Below are positions 46,361 through 59,493 of a stretch of 64,000 bases of DNA, piece after piece. A model generated the notes under the pieces. The model searched no databases. It was not told the origin of the DNA and saw only the letters and a program-made list of their open reading frames with translations. A program made the position numbers and the translations under genes. The stretch comes from Actinomycetota bacterium (GTDB lineage Bacteria; Actinomycetota; Acidimicrobiia; Acidimicrobiales; RAAP-2): assembly GCA_029850535.1 (NCBI GenBank), contig JARCRU010000037.1:1-64000 (forward strand), read 5' to 3'. The stretch's first letter is position 1, and every line of letters starts with the position of its first letter.

Positions 46361-47797
46361 TCAACGCGATTCGGCGTCGGTGACGATGCCGCGCAGCAGT
46401 CCCGGGAACACCAGCCCGTGAAACGGGGCGACGCTGTACCAGTAGACACGACCCAACAGTCCCCGTGGCTTGAACCTCGCGAGTTGCGTGAGGCGAGTGC
46501 CTCGGGGACTTGTCGTAATACGCCACTCGAGCCACGCTTCGCCGGGCAGTCGCATCTCGGCGTGTAGACGAACGAACTGGTCCTGCACGATCTCGTCGAC
46601 GCGCCAAAAGTCAACGAAGTCGCCCACGCGCAATTCGCTGGGGTGACGGCGACCTCGGCGCAGGCCCGGACCGCCCCAGATCTGATCGAAGAGCCCTCGC
46701 AGTCGCCACAGCCATTCGCCCGAGTACCAGCCTTTTTCCCCGCCGACGGAGCAGACCGCCGCGAAAACGTCGGGGGAACTGGCGCGGGTGTCACGGTGAC
46801 GTTCGTCGCGCAGTTCGGTGCCCCCGGCCCAGGCGGGGTCCGTCGCGTACGCGCGAAAGGGCTGCAGTTCGGCGTCGCTGAAGGAGGTGGGCACCTCGTG
46901 GCGGCTCGTGCGACCCAGGGCCAGGCGGATGGCCTCGCGCAGGGTCCGCTCGGGTGCCCCCAGTAGTTCCACGGTGCGCGTATCGCGGACCACGACCTCG
47001 TTCACCAGGCTGTCCACGAGGGGTCGCGCCAGTGAAGCCGGAACGGGGGTGACCAAGCCGACCCAATGACTCGACAGACGTGGCGTCAAGAAGGGGACCG
47101 GGATCAGACGGCGCTTGGTGAGGCCGGCCTCTTGAGCGTAGAGGTCCATCATCTGCGCATAACTCACGATGTCGGGTCCGCCGATTTCGAAGACCCCGGC
47201 GAAGGGAGTGGGGGAACCAATGACCGTGACGAGGTAGTTGAGCACATCAGAGATGGCAATGGGCTGAGATCTAGTCGTCACCCACTTGGGAGTGACCATG
47301 ACGGGCAGTACCTCCACGAGGTAGCGCAGCATCTCGAAACTGGCCGATCCCGAGCCGATGATGACCGCCGCGCGCAGTTCGCTGACCGGGATCGCTCCCT
47401 GGGCCAGGATCCTTCCCACGTCGTGTCGACTAGCCAGGTGTTCACTGAGCGACTTATCGTCGACCCCCATGCCGCCGAGGTAGACAATGCGCCCCACGCC
47501 CGCCGCTTCGGCAGCCCGGCGAAAGTGTTCGGCGTCACGCGATTCCTTGGCGGCCCAGTCGTGGCCGTCACCGATACCGTGCACCAGATAGACCGCGACG
47601 TCGACACCACTCATCGCTTCGGCGAGGGGGCCCTCAATACTGCCCGCCACGATCTCCACGTCATCGTGCCAGGGGGCGGTCGTCAACTTGGCGGGGTTGC
47701 GCACCAGACAACGCACCCGGTGTCCCTCCTCGACCAGGCGCGGGACCAAGCGGCCACCGACGTAGCCCGTCGCCCCGGTCACCAGGACGAGGCTCAC
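46361..47797 (-). CDS. NAD-dependent epimerase-like protein with C-terminal DUF2867-type domain
   Basis: A 478-residue protein. The N-terminal 290 residues form an atypical SDR/NmrA-like domain, with VLVTGATGYVGGRLVP as the nucleotide motif and IVYLGGMGVDD as a typical inner strand. The C-terminal part (GEWLWRLRGLFDQIWGGPGLRRGRR) matches the DUF2867 domain often fused to such proteins. The substrate is unknown. The start is GTG, overlapping the stop of a 7-codon upstream mini-ORF (GTGA). Confidence 0.85.
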   Translation of the reverse strand: MSLVLVTGATGYVGGRLVPRLVEEGHRVRCLVRNPAKLTTAPWHDDVEIVAGSIEGPLAEAMSGVDVAVYLVHGIGDGHDWAAKESRDAEHFRRAAEAAGVGRIVYLGGMGVDDKSLSEHLASRHDVGRILAQGAIPVSELRAAVIIGSGSASFEMLRYLVEVLPVMVTPKWVTTRSQPIAISDVLNYLVTVIGSPTPFAGVFEIGGPDIVSYAQMMDLYAQEAGLTKRRLIPVPFLTPRLSSHWVGLVTPVPASLARPLVDSLVNEVVVRDTRTVELLGAPERTLREAIRLALGRTSRHEVPTSFSDAELQPFRAYATDPAWAGGTELRDERHRDTRASSPDVFAAVCSVGGEKGWYSGEWLWRLRGLFDQIWGGPGLRRGRRHPSELRVGDFVDFWRVDEIVQDQFVRLHAEMRLPGEAWLEWRITTSPRGTRLTQLARFKPRGLLGRVYWYSVAPFHGLVFPGLLRGIVTDAESR

Positions 47798-47817
47798 TTG
47801 ATGCGCGAGTCGCTCAT
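47794..47817 (-). CDS. Leaderless 7-codon upstream ORF coupled to the SDR gene
   Basis: TACGAT (complement of 47824-47829) lies 6 nt before an ATG that opens MSDSRIK and then stops. That TGA overlaps the GTG of the SDR/DUF2867 gene as GTGA. Since the SDR start has no visible ribosome site of its own, translation may begin leaderless on the mini-ORF and re-initiate at the GTG. The sequence evidence is good for the arrangement; function is inferred. Confidence 0.5.
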   Translation of the reverse strand: MSDSRIK

Positions 47818-47840
47818 CGGGCCATCGTACCGGTCAGGGT

Positions 47841-50196
<2,356 letters not shown>

Positions 50197-50239
50197 GAAC
50201 CATTTAGGCTTTATCAACACCATACGAAAGGACCCCCCC

Positions 50240-51814
50240 GTGGCCCGTGTCTTAGTTACCGAAGAAATCGCCGCGTCCGGCCTGCAAGAACTGCGCAACG
50301 CCGGTCACGAGGTTGATGTGCAGTTAGGACTCTCGCCCGAGGCGCTGATCGAGGCGGTGAAGGGCGCCCACGCCCTCATCATCCGTTCGGCGACCCAAGT
50401 CGACGCCGCCACGCTCGCCGCCGCCACCGACATGGTGGTAGTGGGTCGAGCCGGGATCGGACTCGACAACGTCGACGTGACCAAAGCGACCGAACTCGGG
50501 GTCATGGTCGTCAACGCACCTGTCTCGAACATCCTCTCCGCCGCCGAGCAGACCATGGCGCTGTTGCTGGCGCAGGCGCGCAATATCCCCCAAGCGCACT
50601 CCGCGCTCAAGGAGGGTAAGTGGCAGCGATCGAAATGGGAGGGCGTGGAGCTGCACGGCAAGACCCTGGGCATCATTGGTTTGGGCAAGATCGGGGCGCT
50701 CGTGGCCCAGCGCGCGCACGCCTTCGGTATGCGTCTTGTGGCCTACGACCCCTACATCACCGAAGAACGAGCGCGCCACATGGGGATCGAATCACTGTCC
50801 CTCGACGAGCTCCTGGCCCAGAGCGACTTCATCACCATTCACTTGCCCAAGAACAAAGAGACGACCAATCTCTTGAACGCCGAATCGCTCAAGAAGACCA
50901 AGCAGGGCGTGCGGATCGTCAACGTCGCGCGCGGGGGCATCGTCAACGAGGCCGACCTGGCCGAAGCTATTCGCAGTGGCCACGTCCAGGGCGCGGCCCT
51001 CGACGTGTTCGAGAAGGAACCCACCACCGAGTCGCCGCTCTTCGAACTGCCGTCCGTCGTCGTCGTTCCGCACTTGGGCGCCTCGACCGCCGAAGCCCAG
51101 GACAAGGCTGGTGTCACTATCGCCGAGCAGGTTCAGTTGGCGCTAGCGGGCGACTTCGTGCCGTTCGCGGTCAATGTCGCCGCCGGCGAGGTGTCCAATG
51201 TCGTGCGTCCCTTCATGGGACTGGCCGAGTTGCTCGGACGCTTCATCGGGGGTCTCCTCGATGGCGAGCCGGCCGACCTCGAAGTCATCTACCAAGGTGA
51301 GATCGCTGGTTCGGGCACCAAGATTTTGACGCTGAGTGCCCTCAAGGGCCTGCTGGTGGCCACTGGTCACGCCAGCGCGTCCTTCGTCAACGCGCCCCAG
51401 ATGGCCGCCGACCACCACATCACCTTCAGTGAAATGTCCACCCACGAGTCGCCCGAATACGTGAACGTCATCACCGTGCGTTCGGGTCAGCACGCCGTGT
51501 CGGGGACCTTGATGACGGTGGGGACGCGCGTCGAGACGCGCATCGTTTCCGTGGATGGCCACTCGGTGGAGATTGCGCCGGCGTCGTCAATGCTGGTGGT
51601 GCGCAACAATGACCGCCCGGGCATGATTGGCCTCGTCGGAGTGGCCCTGGGTGAAGCCGGGATCTCGATCACGTCGATGGCGGTGGGGCCGGATCACAAC
51701 AACGGTACAGCGTTGATGGTCATCTCTACTGCGTTGCCCGCGCCGACCACCGTGGTGGAGAAGGTGCGCGACACTGAGGGCATCCTCGACATCCACCTGA
51801 TCGCTCTACGCTAG
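50240..51814 (+). CDS. serA: D-3-phosphoglycerate dehydrogenase
   Basis: First step of serine synthesis, oxidising 3-phosphoglycerate with NAD. The 524-residue protein is the long actinobacterial form: substrate and NAD domains (GRAGIGLDNVDV; LGIIGLGKIGALVA; NVARGGIVNE; catalytic His in VVPHLGAST), an intervening domain, and a C-terminal ACT domain (NDRPGMIGLVGVALGEAG) for serine control. The GTG at 50240 has AAAGGA 7 nt upstream. Its last 9 bp overlap the convergent histidine kinase gene. Confidence 0.96.
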   Translation: MARVLVTEEIAASGLQELRNAGHEVDVQLGLSPEALIEAVKGAHALIIRSATQVDAATLAAATDMVVVGRAGIGLDNVDVTKATELGVMVVNAPVSNILSAAEQTMALLLAQARNIPQAHSALKEGKWQRSKWEGVELHGKTLGIIGLGKIGALVAQRAHAFGMRLVAYDPYITEERARHMGIESLSLDELLAQSDFITIHLPKNKETTNLLNAESLKKTKQGVRIVNVARGGIVNEADLAEAIRSGHVQGAALDVFEKEPTTESPLFELPSVVVVPHLGASTAEAQDKAGVTIAEQVQLALAGDFVPFAVNVAAGEVSNVVRPFMGLAELLGRFIGGLLDGEPADLEVIYQGEIAGSGTKILTLSALKGLLVATGHASASFVNAPQMAADHHITFSEMSTHESPEYVNVITVRSGQHAVSGTLMTVGTRVETRIVSVDGHSVEIAPASSMLVVRNNDRPGMIGLVGVALGEAGISITSMAVGPDHNNGTALMVISTALPAPTTVVEKVRDTEGILDIHLIALR

Positions 51815-53194
51815 GACCTCATTCTGAGCGTCGGCGGGAGCCGGTGACGTGGGGAAGTCGAATTGCAGTCGCAGGCCCCCGAGGGGGCTGGGGCTCACCT
51901 GGAGCGTGCCGTGCAGGGTGGCGACGATATCGGCCATGATGCTCATGCCGAGACCCGTGCCGCCGGATTCACGCGAACGTGCCGGATCGAAACGTTGGAA
52001 CTGGCGCGCGTCGCGTTCGTAGGCCTCCGGGGGAAGACCCGGACCACCGTCATCCACCAGCAGAGTTGCGTGACCCGTGGACGTCGTCAAGACGACGTCC
52101 ACGGGTGCGTCGTCGGGGGTGTGACGTGCGATATTGGAGAGCGAGTTGTTGATTAGTCGTTCGACGTATTCCACGCGTCCGATGATCCACACGTTGGGAT
52201 CCACGTCGAAGTGCACGCGGCGTTCGGGGTGGTCCACGCGGAAGTTGCCCAGGGCGTCGCTCAGGGCGTCGCTCAGGGCGACGGGGTTCACCTCGAGCGA
52301 GACCGACTCGCGAACTTCGGTCAAAAAGAGCAGGTCCGTCACGAGCGAGTCCATACGGAGCACCTCTCGACGCACCCGATCGAGCGCACGGGTGCGCATC
52401 GCGTCGTCAAGGTCCGGGCGTTCGAGGATTTCACTGTAGCCCTTGATGACGGTGAGGGGCGTTCGCAGTTCGTGTGAGGCGTCGCCGATGAAACGCTGCA
52501 TCTCTCGACTGGAGCGTCGCTCGGTCTCGATCGCGTGCTGCAGCGACCCCACCATCGTCACCAGCGAGGTTCGTAGTTCACGCAGTTCGGGACTACCCGA
52601 CTCGGGGGGGAATTGCGTGGCGTCGTCGCCGTGGGCGATCTCACTGGCGAAATTGATCAGACGCTTGATGAGTCGAATGTCGCGGTTGGTGAAGAGATAG
52701 GCCACGGCGATGCTCAAGAGCGCCGCGAGGACGCCGACCAGCGCGACGTTGCCCTCGAGGCGGTGCGCCGCGCGAGTAATGGCTTCGGTCGAGGCCGCCA
52801 CGACCAGGTAGGATCCCCCGGCCGCGCGTTCGGAGCGGTAGCGAAATCCCGGGAGATTGGCACTCGAACGTACGCTGGTGAGCGACTGGCGTAGTTCGCT
52901 CAGGCTCGGGGTCTTCGTGAGGGCGACGTTGCCGGCGTTGACCTGGGTCACGGTGCCGTGACTGTCGATCACGTCGATGGAGACATCGTAGCTATACGCC
53001 TGCACCACGTTGAGCGCCGCGATGGCGGCGTCGTTGGGGTGACCGACCCCGCTGGAGATCACCGCGTTGATTTCTGCGTCAATGACCTTGTACTGGGACT
53101 GGGTCGAGTCGTGTACCGCGAACCAGCCGACGGCCACGGCGGTCACCACCGTGGCCGTGATGAGCAGGATCGTCAGTCGGACCGAGAGTTTCAC
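51806..53194 (-). CDS. Two-component sensor histidine kinase
   Basis: A 462-residue membrane kinase: helix at about 7-28, an extracellular sensor of about 120 residues, a second helix at about 149-169, a HAMP-like region, the H box FIGDASHELRTPL (phospho-His241), the N box NNSLSNIARHTPDD, and the G boxes DDGGPGLPP and GTGLGMSI. The ligand is unknown. The GTG start overlaps the response regulator stop as GTGA, so the pair is co-translated. The frame is open further upstream only as out-of-frame regulator sequence. Confidence 0.93.
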   Translation of the reverse strand: MKLSVRLTILLITATVVTAVAVGWFAVHDSTQSQYKVIDAEINAVISSGVGHPNDAAIAALNVVQAYSYDVSIDVIDSHGTVTQVNAGNVALTKTPSLSELRQSLTSVRSSANLPGFRYRSERAAGGSYLVVAASTEAITRAAHRLEGNVALVGVLAALLSIAVAYLFTNRDIRLIKRLINFASEIAHGDDATQFPPESGSPELRELRTSLVTMVGSLQHAIETERRSSREMQRFIGDASHELRTPLTVIKGYSEILERPDLDDAMRTRALDRVRREVLRMDSLVTDLLFLTEVRESVSLEVNPVALSDALSDALGNFRVDHPERRVHFDVDPNVWIIGRVEYVERLINNSLSNIARHTPDDAPVDVVLTTSTGHATLLVDDGGPGLPPEAYERDARQFQRFDPARSRESGGTGLGMSIMADIVATLHGTLQVSPSPLGGLRLQFDFPTSPAPADAQNEVLA

Positions 53195-53880
53195 TCGTTC
53201 GTGGCAGGCGTGACCATCTTGAACCCCACTCCGCGGACCGTGGTGATCGGCGTGAAGTTGTCGCGGTGGACTTTGCGTCGAAGGTACGAAATGTAGGTGT
53301 CGACGACCGTGGTCTCGGTCTCGAAGTCCATGCCCCAGATATCGCGTAAGAGCTGATCGCGTGTCACGAGTCGATTCAGTCGACCCATCAACATCTCGAG
53401 CAAGCGGAACTCCGTCGCCGAAAGTTCGATCACCTCGTCTCGAAAAGTGACCTCGTGACGGTCGGTATCCATGAGCAGCGGTCCGCAACTATAGGTCAGT
53501 ACTTCACCCTCGGCTCCCTGGGTGCGCCGCAAGATCGCACTGACGCGCAACAACAGCTCCTCGACGCTGAAGGGCTTGCGGACGTAGTCATCGGCGCCGT
53601 AGCGCAGCCCGCGGGCGATGTCCTCGGAGGCGTCGCGCGCCGAGAGGAGTAGTACCGGGGTACTCACGTCAGATTTTCGTATCGTCTCGAGGAACTCGAA
53701 ACCGTCCATGATGGGCATATTGATGTCGACCACGCAGAGGTCGACTCGCTTGAGCCGCCATATGTCTATCGCCTCACGCCCGTGACTCGCCACTTCGGTC
53801 TCGTAGCCGGCGAAGCGCAGGGCGTCACTTAAGAGGTCGCGAACACCCGACTCGTCGTCGACCACCAGAACTGTCGTCAT
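53191..53880 (-). CDS. OmpR-family response regulator
   Basis: A 229-residue regulator: receiver domain with acidic pair D9-D10 (VVDDE), phospho-acceptor D52, Ser80 and K102, then an OmpR-type winged helix (FRLLEMLMGRLNRLVTRDQLL; VDTYISYLRRKV). The ATG at 53880 is the start, since receiver homology begins at once; GGAG lies 8 nt upstream and a TACGCT -10-like hexamer further up. It is divergent from a small exported protein, which is a candidate target. Confidence 0.94.
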   Translation of the reverse strand: MTTVLVVDDESGVRDLLSDALRFAGYETEVASHGREAIDIWRLKRVDLCVVDINMPIMDGFEFLETIRKSDVSTPVLLLSARDASEDIARGLRYGADDYVRKPFSVEELLLRVSAILRRTQGAEGEVLTYSCGPLLMDTDRHEVTFRDEVIELSATEFRLLEMLMGRLNRLVTRDQLLRDIWGMDFETETTVVDTYISYLRRKVHRDNFTPITTVRGVGFKMVTPATNE

Positions 53881-54032
53881 GAGGGATTCTCCATAGGAGG
53901 AGCGTAACTGTTGACGCCGGGTTCCGGGGCCCAACTCGGTGCTCGACGGTGATTCTCAGCGACCTCCGGGGGACTTCACAGAATTTTCTAAGTGCCCGCG
54001 ACTACATTGAACGACAAGTAAAAGGAGTTGGC

Positions 54033-54425
54033 GTGAGCAAGTTTGCTGGGCGCACGGTGGTGGCCTTGGCCATGGTGGCGTCGCTTGCCCTTGTGACGCC
54101 GGTGAACGCTGGCGCCAAGACCGTCCGCCCCCCGCTGACGATGCCGCAGTATCGCGTGGCGCTGCACCAGTACCAACTGGCCAAGGACTTGATCGACCGC
54201 ACCTTCCATGATTCGATCGCTCTTGCGAAGGCGACGGAGGTTGCGGCCATGGCGGCCGCGAGGACGCCGGCTCAGAAGTACTTGGCGCGCGTCGATTTCA
54301 ATGAGGCACGCGCCACGGACGTGGCCAATTGGCAGACGGCGCTGAATACCCTCGGCCCTCCTCCGCAGTCACCGCTGACTTTGGATTCGAAGACGAACAC
54401 CGCGACAGTGTCGTCAGCCCACTGA
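54033..54425 (+). CDS. Small secreted protein, helix-rich, unknown function
   Basis: A 130-residue protein with a clear signal peptide (VSKFAGRTVVALAMVASLAL, probable cleavage after VNAGA) and a mature part dominated by alanine-rich helices (KATEVAAMAAARTPAQKY). A very good ribosome site AAAAGGAG precedes the GTG by 5 nt, and TACATT (54003-54008) is a likely -10. It is divergent from the response regulator gene, suggesting control by that two-component system. The 3' end overlaps the convergent oxidase gene by 12 bp. Confidence 0.7.
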   Translation: MSKFAGRTVVALAMVASLALVTPVNAGAKTVRPPLTMPQYRVALHQYQLAKDLIDRTFHDSIALAKATEVAAMAAARTPAQKYLARVDFNEARATDVANWQTALNTLGPPPQSPLTLDSKTNTATVSSAH

Positions 54426-55646
54426 GCGATTTAAACGCGCCAGCGCGATACGCGCAGCCCGACGACCGCTGACGAGGGCGCCCTGGATGGAGGGTGTCTG
54501 CAGGTAGTCACCCGCCACGATGACGTCGTCGTGCACCTGTGATTGGTGCAGATTGAGCGGGGGTCTCACGACGGGGAGGGCGTGCGTCACGGTGTCGCGT
54601 TCGATGAGGCGCACGTCGCTCGTCGTGACGCCGTAGAGGCGGGCCACATCCTCACGGACCCCCTCATCGCAGGTCACGTCGAATTCGCCATTGGCGCAGG
54701 CGCCGATGAGTGAGCACCCGCGTGGCGCGCGTTCCCGCGCCACGCTGGAGACGTCAAGGGCGCTGGAGAGGAATTTGCGACGCGTGTCGATACGCAATTG
54801 GACGGTGTCGTGCTGTTCGGGCAGTGACCACCACCAGGTACTCTGAGCGCGCCAGCCCGGGTCGCGCACCCCGGTGAGGCGGTGAGCGGAGGTCGCGTCC
54901 GTGGCGACGATGACCGCCCGCGCGTCGTAGCGACCCTGGTCGGTCTCCACCCCGGTGGCACCGACGTTCAACACTCTTTCGCCGAGTCGTACGCTGGCGT
55001 GGGCGAGCGAGGTCGCGAGGGCTTCTGGTAGGGCGACGATCCCCGCCGGGTGGGTACCGGGTCGACCACGGGTGAAGCTCTTTAAGACGAGAGCGCTGTA
55101 GTGCCACGAGGTGGCGAGCTCGTCATCGAGGAGCGTGCCGCGAAGGAACGGTGCGAGGACCCCGTCGATGGCGCGCGAACTGACGCCACGTCGACGCAGG
55201 GCGTCACGCGTGGAGATGTCGCCCCCCCTGACAATCTGGGCGGCCGAGGAGTAGCGCAGTACGGCCAGCGTGAGACCGATCTTGAGTGCGTCGCTCACGG
55301 AGAGATCCGGGTGGCGCAGTGACGTGATCAGGCGGCGAGGATCAACTCGCGGATCGCCGAGTTCATAACTGGAGGTTCCGTCGCTGAAGCGCACCACCGA
55401 GCTGAACGAACGCAGATCGAAGTCCGACATCACTCCCGTGGCGGCGAGTTCGGGGTACGCGGGGTTGATCAACTGAAAGCCCCGGTCCAGCACGAAGCCC
55501 TCGACCCGACGCGAGCTCAGTCGTCCGCCGACGCGATCGGCGCCGTCAACGATAATGACCCGTTGACCCGCGGCGTCGAGCACCTGGGCGGCGCGCAATC
55601 CCGCGAGGCCCGCACCCACCACCAGAACGTCGGCATCGTCACTCAT
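54414..55646 (-). CDS. FAD-dependent amine oxidase/phytoene-desaturase-like oxidoreductase
   Basis: A 410-residue flavoprotein. The dinucleotide motif VLVVGAGLAGLRAAQVL with the following EADRVGGR-like DGADRVGGRLSS, and a C-terminal VAGDYLQTPSIQGALVSG FAD motif, place it in the amine oxidase/protoporphyrinogen oxidase/phytoene dehydrogenase superfamily. The substrate is unknown. The ATG at 55646 is used, as homology begins there; the frame further upstream lies inside the aldo/keto reductase gene. It begins 20 bp after that gene, forming an operon. Confidence 0.83.
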   Translation of the reverse strand: MSDDADVLVVGAGLAGLRAAQVLDAAGQRVIIVDGADRVGGRLSSRRVEGFVLDRGFQLINPAYPELAATGVMSDFDLRSFSSVVRFSDGTSSYELGDPRVDPRRLITSLRHPDLSVSDALKIGLTLAVLRYSSAAQIVRGGDISTRDALRRRGVSSRAIDGVLAPFLRGTLLDDELATSWHYSALVLKSFTRGRPGTHPAGIVALPEALATSLAHASVRLGERVLNVGATGVETDQGRYDARAVIVATDATSAHRLTGVRDPGWRAQSTWWWSLPEQHDTVQLRIDTRRKFLSSALDVSSVARERAPRGCSLIGACANGEFDVTCDEGVREDVARLYGVTTSDVRLIERDTVTHALPVVRPPLNLHQSQVHDDVIVAGDYLQTPSIQGALVSGRRAARIALARLNRSVG

Positions 55647-55666
55647 CGTGGGTGCGGGTGAGGTAC

Positions 55667-56647
55667 CTAATTCGCCAGTGCGGCGTCGATGCGCTGCATC
55701 ACCTCGTCGCTCAATAGTTCCAGCGCGTCGAGGGCGCCCATGTTCTCGCGAACCTGCTGGGCCGAGGAGGCGCCGGTGATGACGGTCGAGACGTGAGGGT
55801 TCTTGACGCACCACGCGAGGGCCAAGTGCGCCAGCGGCACGTCGAGATCAGCGGCGATCGCCAGCAACCGGTCCACCTTCGCCAGTGACACGGGATTGGT
55901 CAGCGAGGCGCGCAGCCACTCGTAGCCCGGCAGCGACGCGCGAGATCCGGCGGGCACGCCATTTTGGTACTTACCGGTCAAGAGGCCCGAAGCAAGTGGC
56001 GACCAGATGGTGGTGCCCAGACCAATGTCCTCGTAGAGCCGTGCGTACTCCTGCTCCACACGCTCGCGGTGCAACATGTTGTACTGGGGTTGCTCGACGA
56101 CGGGCTTGTGCAGGTGGTGGCGTTCAGCGATCTCCCACGCGGCGCGAATTTCGTCGGCGGACCACTCCGAGGTGCCCCAGTAGAGGGCCTGGCCCCGCGA
56201 GACCATGTCGCTCATGGCCCAGACGGTCTCCTCGATGGGGGTGGCCGAGTCGGGTCGGTGACAGTAGACGAGGTCCACGAAATTGAGTCCAAAACGCTCG
56301 AGGGAGCCCTCGATGGCCTGGGAGAGATACTTGCGGTTAAGGGTGTTCTTCATGTTGGGAACGTCGAAGAGCCCCCAGTAGAGCTTCGTCGAGACCACGT
56401 ACTCGTGACGCTTCCACCCGAGTTCGCGAAAGGCGGCTCCCATGACGCGCTCAGACTCGCCGGCGGCGTACCCTTCAGCGTTGTCAAAGAAGTTCACCCC
56501 GGCGTCCTTAGCGACCGCGAGGCACTCCGCGGCCTGCGCGGCGGTCTCGATCTGATCGGCGTTGGCGAAGGTCACCCAACTGCCAAAGGACAGCACGCTG
56601 ACCTGGAGACCGGAACGGCCCACGCGACGATATTGCATCTCTGTCAT
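55667..56647 (-). CDS. Aldo/keto reductase, potassium-channel beta-subunit-like
   Basis: A 326-residue NADPH-dependent aldo/keto reductase. The catalytic tetrad is visible: D55 and Y60 in [12 protein letters not shown]88 in STKLYW and H130 in VYCHRPD. The pattern [22 protein letters not shown] and the [17 protein letters not shown] segment are like the AKR6/AKR14 group that includes channel beta subunits and YghZ. A good ribosome site AGGAGA precedes the ATG by 5 nt. It is the first gene of a pair with the amine oxidase. Confidence 0.9.
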   Translation of the reverse strand: MTEMQYRRVGRSGLQVSVLSFGSWVTFANADQIETAAQAAECLAVAKDAGVNFFDNAEGYAAGESERVMGAAFRELGWKRHEYVVSTKLYWGLFDVPNMKNTLNRKYLSQAIEGSLERFGLNFVDLVYCHRPDSATPIEETVWAMSDMVSRGQALYWGTSEWSADEIRAAWEIAERHHLHKPVVEQPQYNMLHRERVEQEYARLYEDIGLGTTIWSPLASGLLTGKYQNGVPAGSRASLPGYEWLRASLTNPVSLAKVDRLLAIAADLDVPLAHLALAWCVKNPHVSTVITGASSAQQVRENMGALDALELLSDEVMQRIDAALAN

Positions 56648-56681
56648 GATCTTCTCCTACGAATTGTGTTCGCAGAACAGG

Positions 56682-56831
56682 TTAGACGGTGGCCTTGCTC
56701 GGGACGTCGGGCCAGTGCTCGAAGGAGACGGGTTCGACGGCCGGCTTCTTCACCAACGCCACGATGCCCGCGACGGCGGCCGCCACGAGAAGGAGCAACA
56801 TGACTTTCAGAAAAACTTTGACGAGTCCCAT
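56682..56831 (-). CDS. 49-residue single-helix membrane protein, leaderless
   Basis: A short frame from ATG 56831, 7 nt after TATTGT (complement of 56839-56844). It starts MGLVKVFLK, has one helix (VMLLLLVAAAVAGIVALV) and a short tail ending with PVSFEHWPDVPSKATV. It lies back to back with the leu leader promoter and upstream of the aldo/keto reductase gene. Function is unknown. Confidence 0.6.
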   Translation of the reverse strand: MGLVKVFLKVMLLLLVAAAVAGIVALVKKPAVEPVSFEHWPDVPSKATV

Positions 56832-56855
56832 GTCTGCCACAATAGTTGCCCCCTC

Positions 56856-56883
56856 TGGACACGAGGCGCGCGCGCGGTACAAT
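56856..56883 (+). promoter_or_regulatory. Promoter of the leuA leader
   Basis: TGGACA (56856-56861, 5 of 6 to TTGACA) and TACAAT (56878-56883) with a 16-bp spacer. The -10 ends 6 nt before the GTG of the leader peptide, so the transcript should begin at or near that codon. The divergent 49-residue protein gene has its own -10 at 56839-56844. Confidence 0.75.
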
Positions 56884-56889
56884 GTACAC

Positions 56890-56924
56890 GTGACTATCCG
56901 AAACCGCGAGCTCCTTCTTCGATA

Positions 56925-56925
<1 letters not shown>
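56890..56925 (+). CDS. leuA leader peptide (leucine attenuator peptide)
   Basis: An 11-codon frame, VTIRNRELLLR then TAG, with three consecutive leucine codons CTC-CTT-CTT at 56911-56919. CTT is uncommon in the GC-rich genes nearby. It is leaderless (6 nt after TACAAT) and is followed within 25 bp by a hairpin with a T run and then leuA. This is the expected layout of a leucine-sensing attenuator. It shares the initial V-T and a basic end with the ilv leader, which may be chance. Confidence 0.85.
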
Positions 56926-58692
<1,767 letters not shown>

Positions 58693-58872
58693 GAGGCAGT
58701 CGTCGCACGAGCGCCGAGGGCGGCGGTCCTCCACGTTGGCGAGCCCGAGGAGCGAACTCGTCAGGAGCGACGCCGTGCGCCCCAGCGCTCGTGGAGTGGT
58801 GCTCAGCGACCTCACGGCGATGTCGGCCCGAGGGTGAACCCGTGGACGCTCGACGAGTTCTAGTCTGGAGTG

Positions 58873-59493
58873 GTGCCACACTCTCTAGTCGAACTGATCT
58901 CCTGGATCGCGGTCAGCGCGGGAACTCTCTCGGTGTGGGCGCAGTTCCGTCGGGTGAATGTGCAGGGGATCGAGGGCGTCTCGCTCGCCACCTGGTTGAT
59001 GTTTTTGCTGATCGGAGGGTTCTGGATTGCCTATGGCGACCTGAGCGCCCACTCGTTCGCGATCGTCTGCGGTAGCTTGCTCGCCTGGCCCTTGCAGGCG
59101 TCCATCGTCTTTCGTCTTAAGCCCTGGGAGCACTGGCGGGGTGCGAGTCAGGCGACGGCGTTGTTCCTCGCGACCTGCGTCGCTCCCGGCGTGATCGGCG
59201 GGTGGGCTTGGTGCGTCTACGGGTGCGGCCTCGCGATGACACTACTGCGCGTGCCGCAATTCCTGGACCTGCTACGTACGCGCGACGCCAGCGGCGTGTC
59301 GTCAGCCTCGTGGTTCATCAGTTCGGGCACCGCGTTCTTGTGGATCGCCTACTACTCCCAGGTGGGACTGTGGGCTCCCCTGATCGCCACCGCGTGTTCG
59401 GGGAGCGCGAGCGTACTCATTGGTTCGATGGCCGTGTGGCGACACCGACAGGAGAAGGAAGAGTTCATCCGTCGCGAGGTATTCGCCACCTGA
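58873..59493 (+). CDS. PQ-loop/SWEET-like membrane protein
   Basis: A 206-residue protein with about seven hydrophobic helices and two PQ-loop-like repeats: VWAQFRRVNVQGIEGVSLATW and LRVPQFLDLLRTRDASGVSS. The second has the true Pro-Gln pair. SWEET and semiSWEET relatives move sugars or other small solutes; the substrate is unknown. The GTG at 58873 lies 6 nt after TAGTCT (58861-58866); another GTG one codon earlier is possible. The 180 bp after leuA hold no other feature. Its TGA abuts the leuD stop (TGATCA). Confidence 0.78.
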   Translation: MPHSLVELISWIAVSAGTLSVWAQFRRVNVQGIEGVSLATWLMFLLIGGFWIAYGDLSAHSFAIVCGSLLAWPLQASIVFRLKPWEHWRGASQATALFLATCVAPGVIGGWAWCVYGCGLAMTLLRVPQFLDLLRTRDASGVSSASWFISSGTAFLWIAYYSQVGLWAPLIATACSGSASVLIGSMAVWRHRQEKEEFIRREVFAT

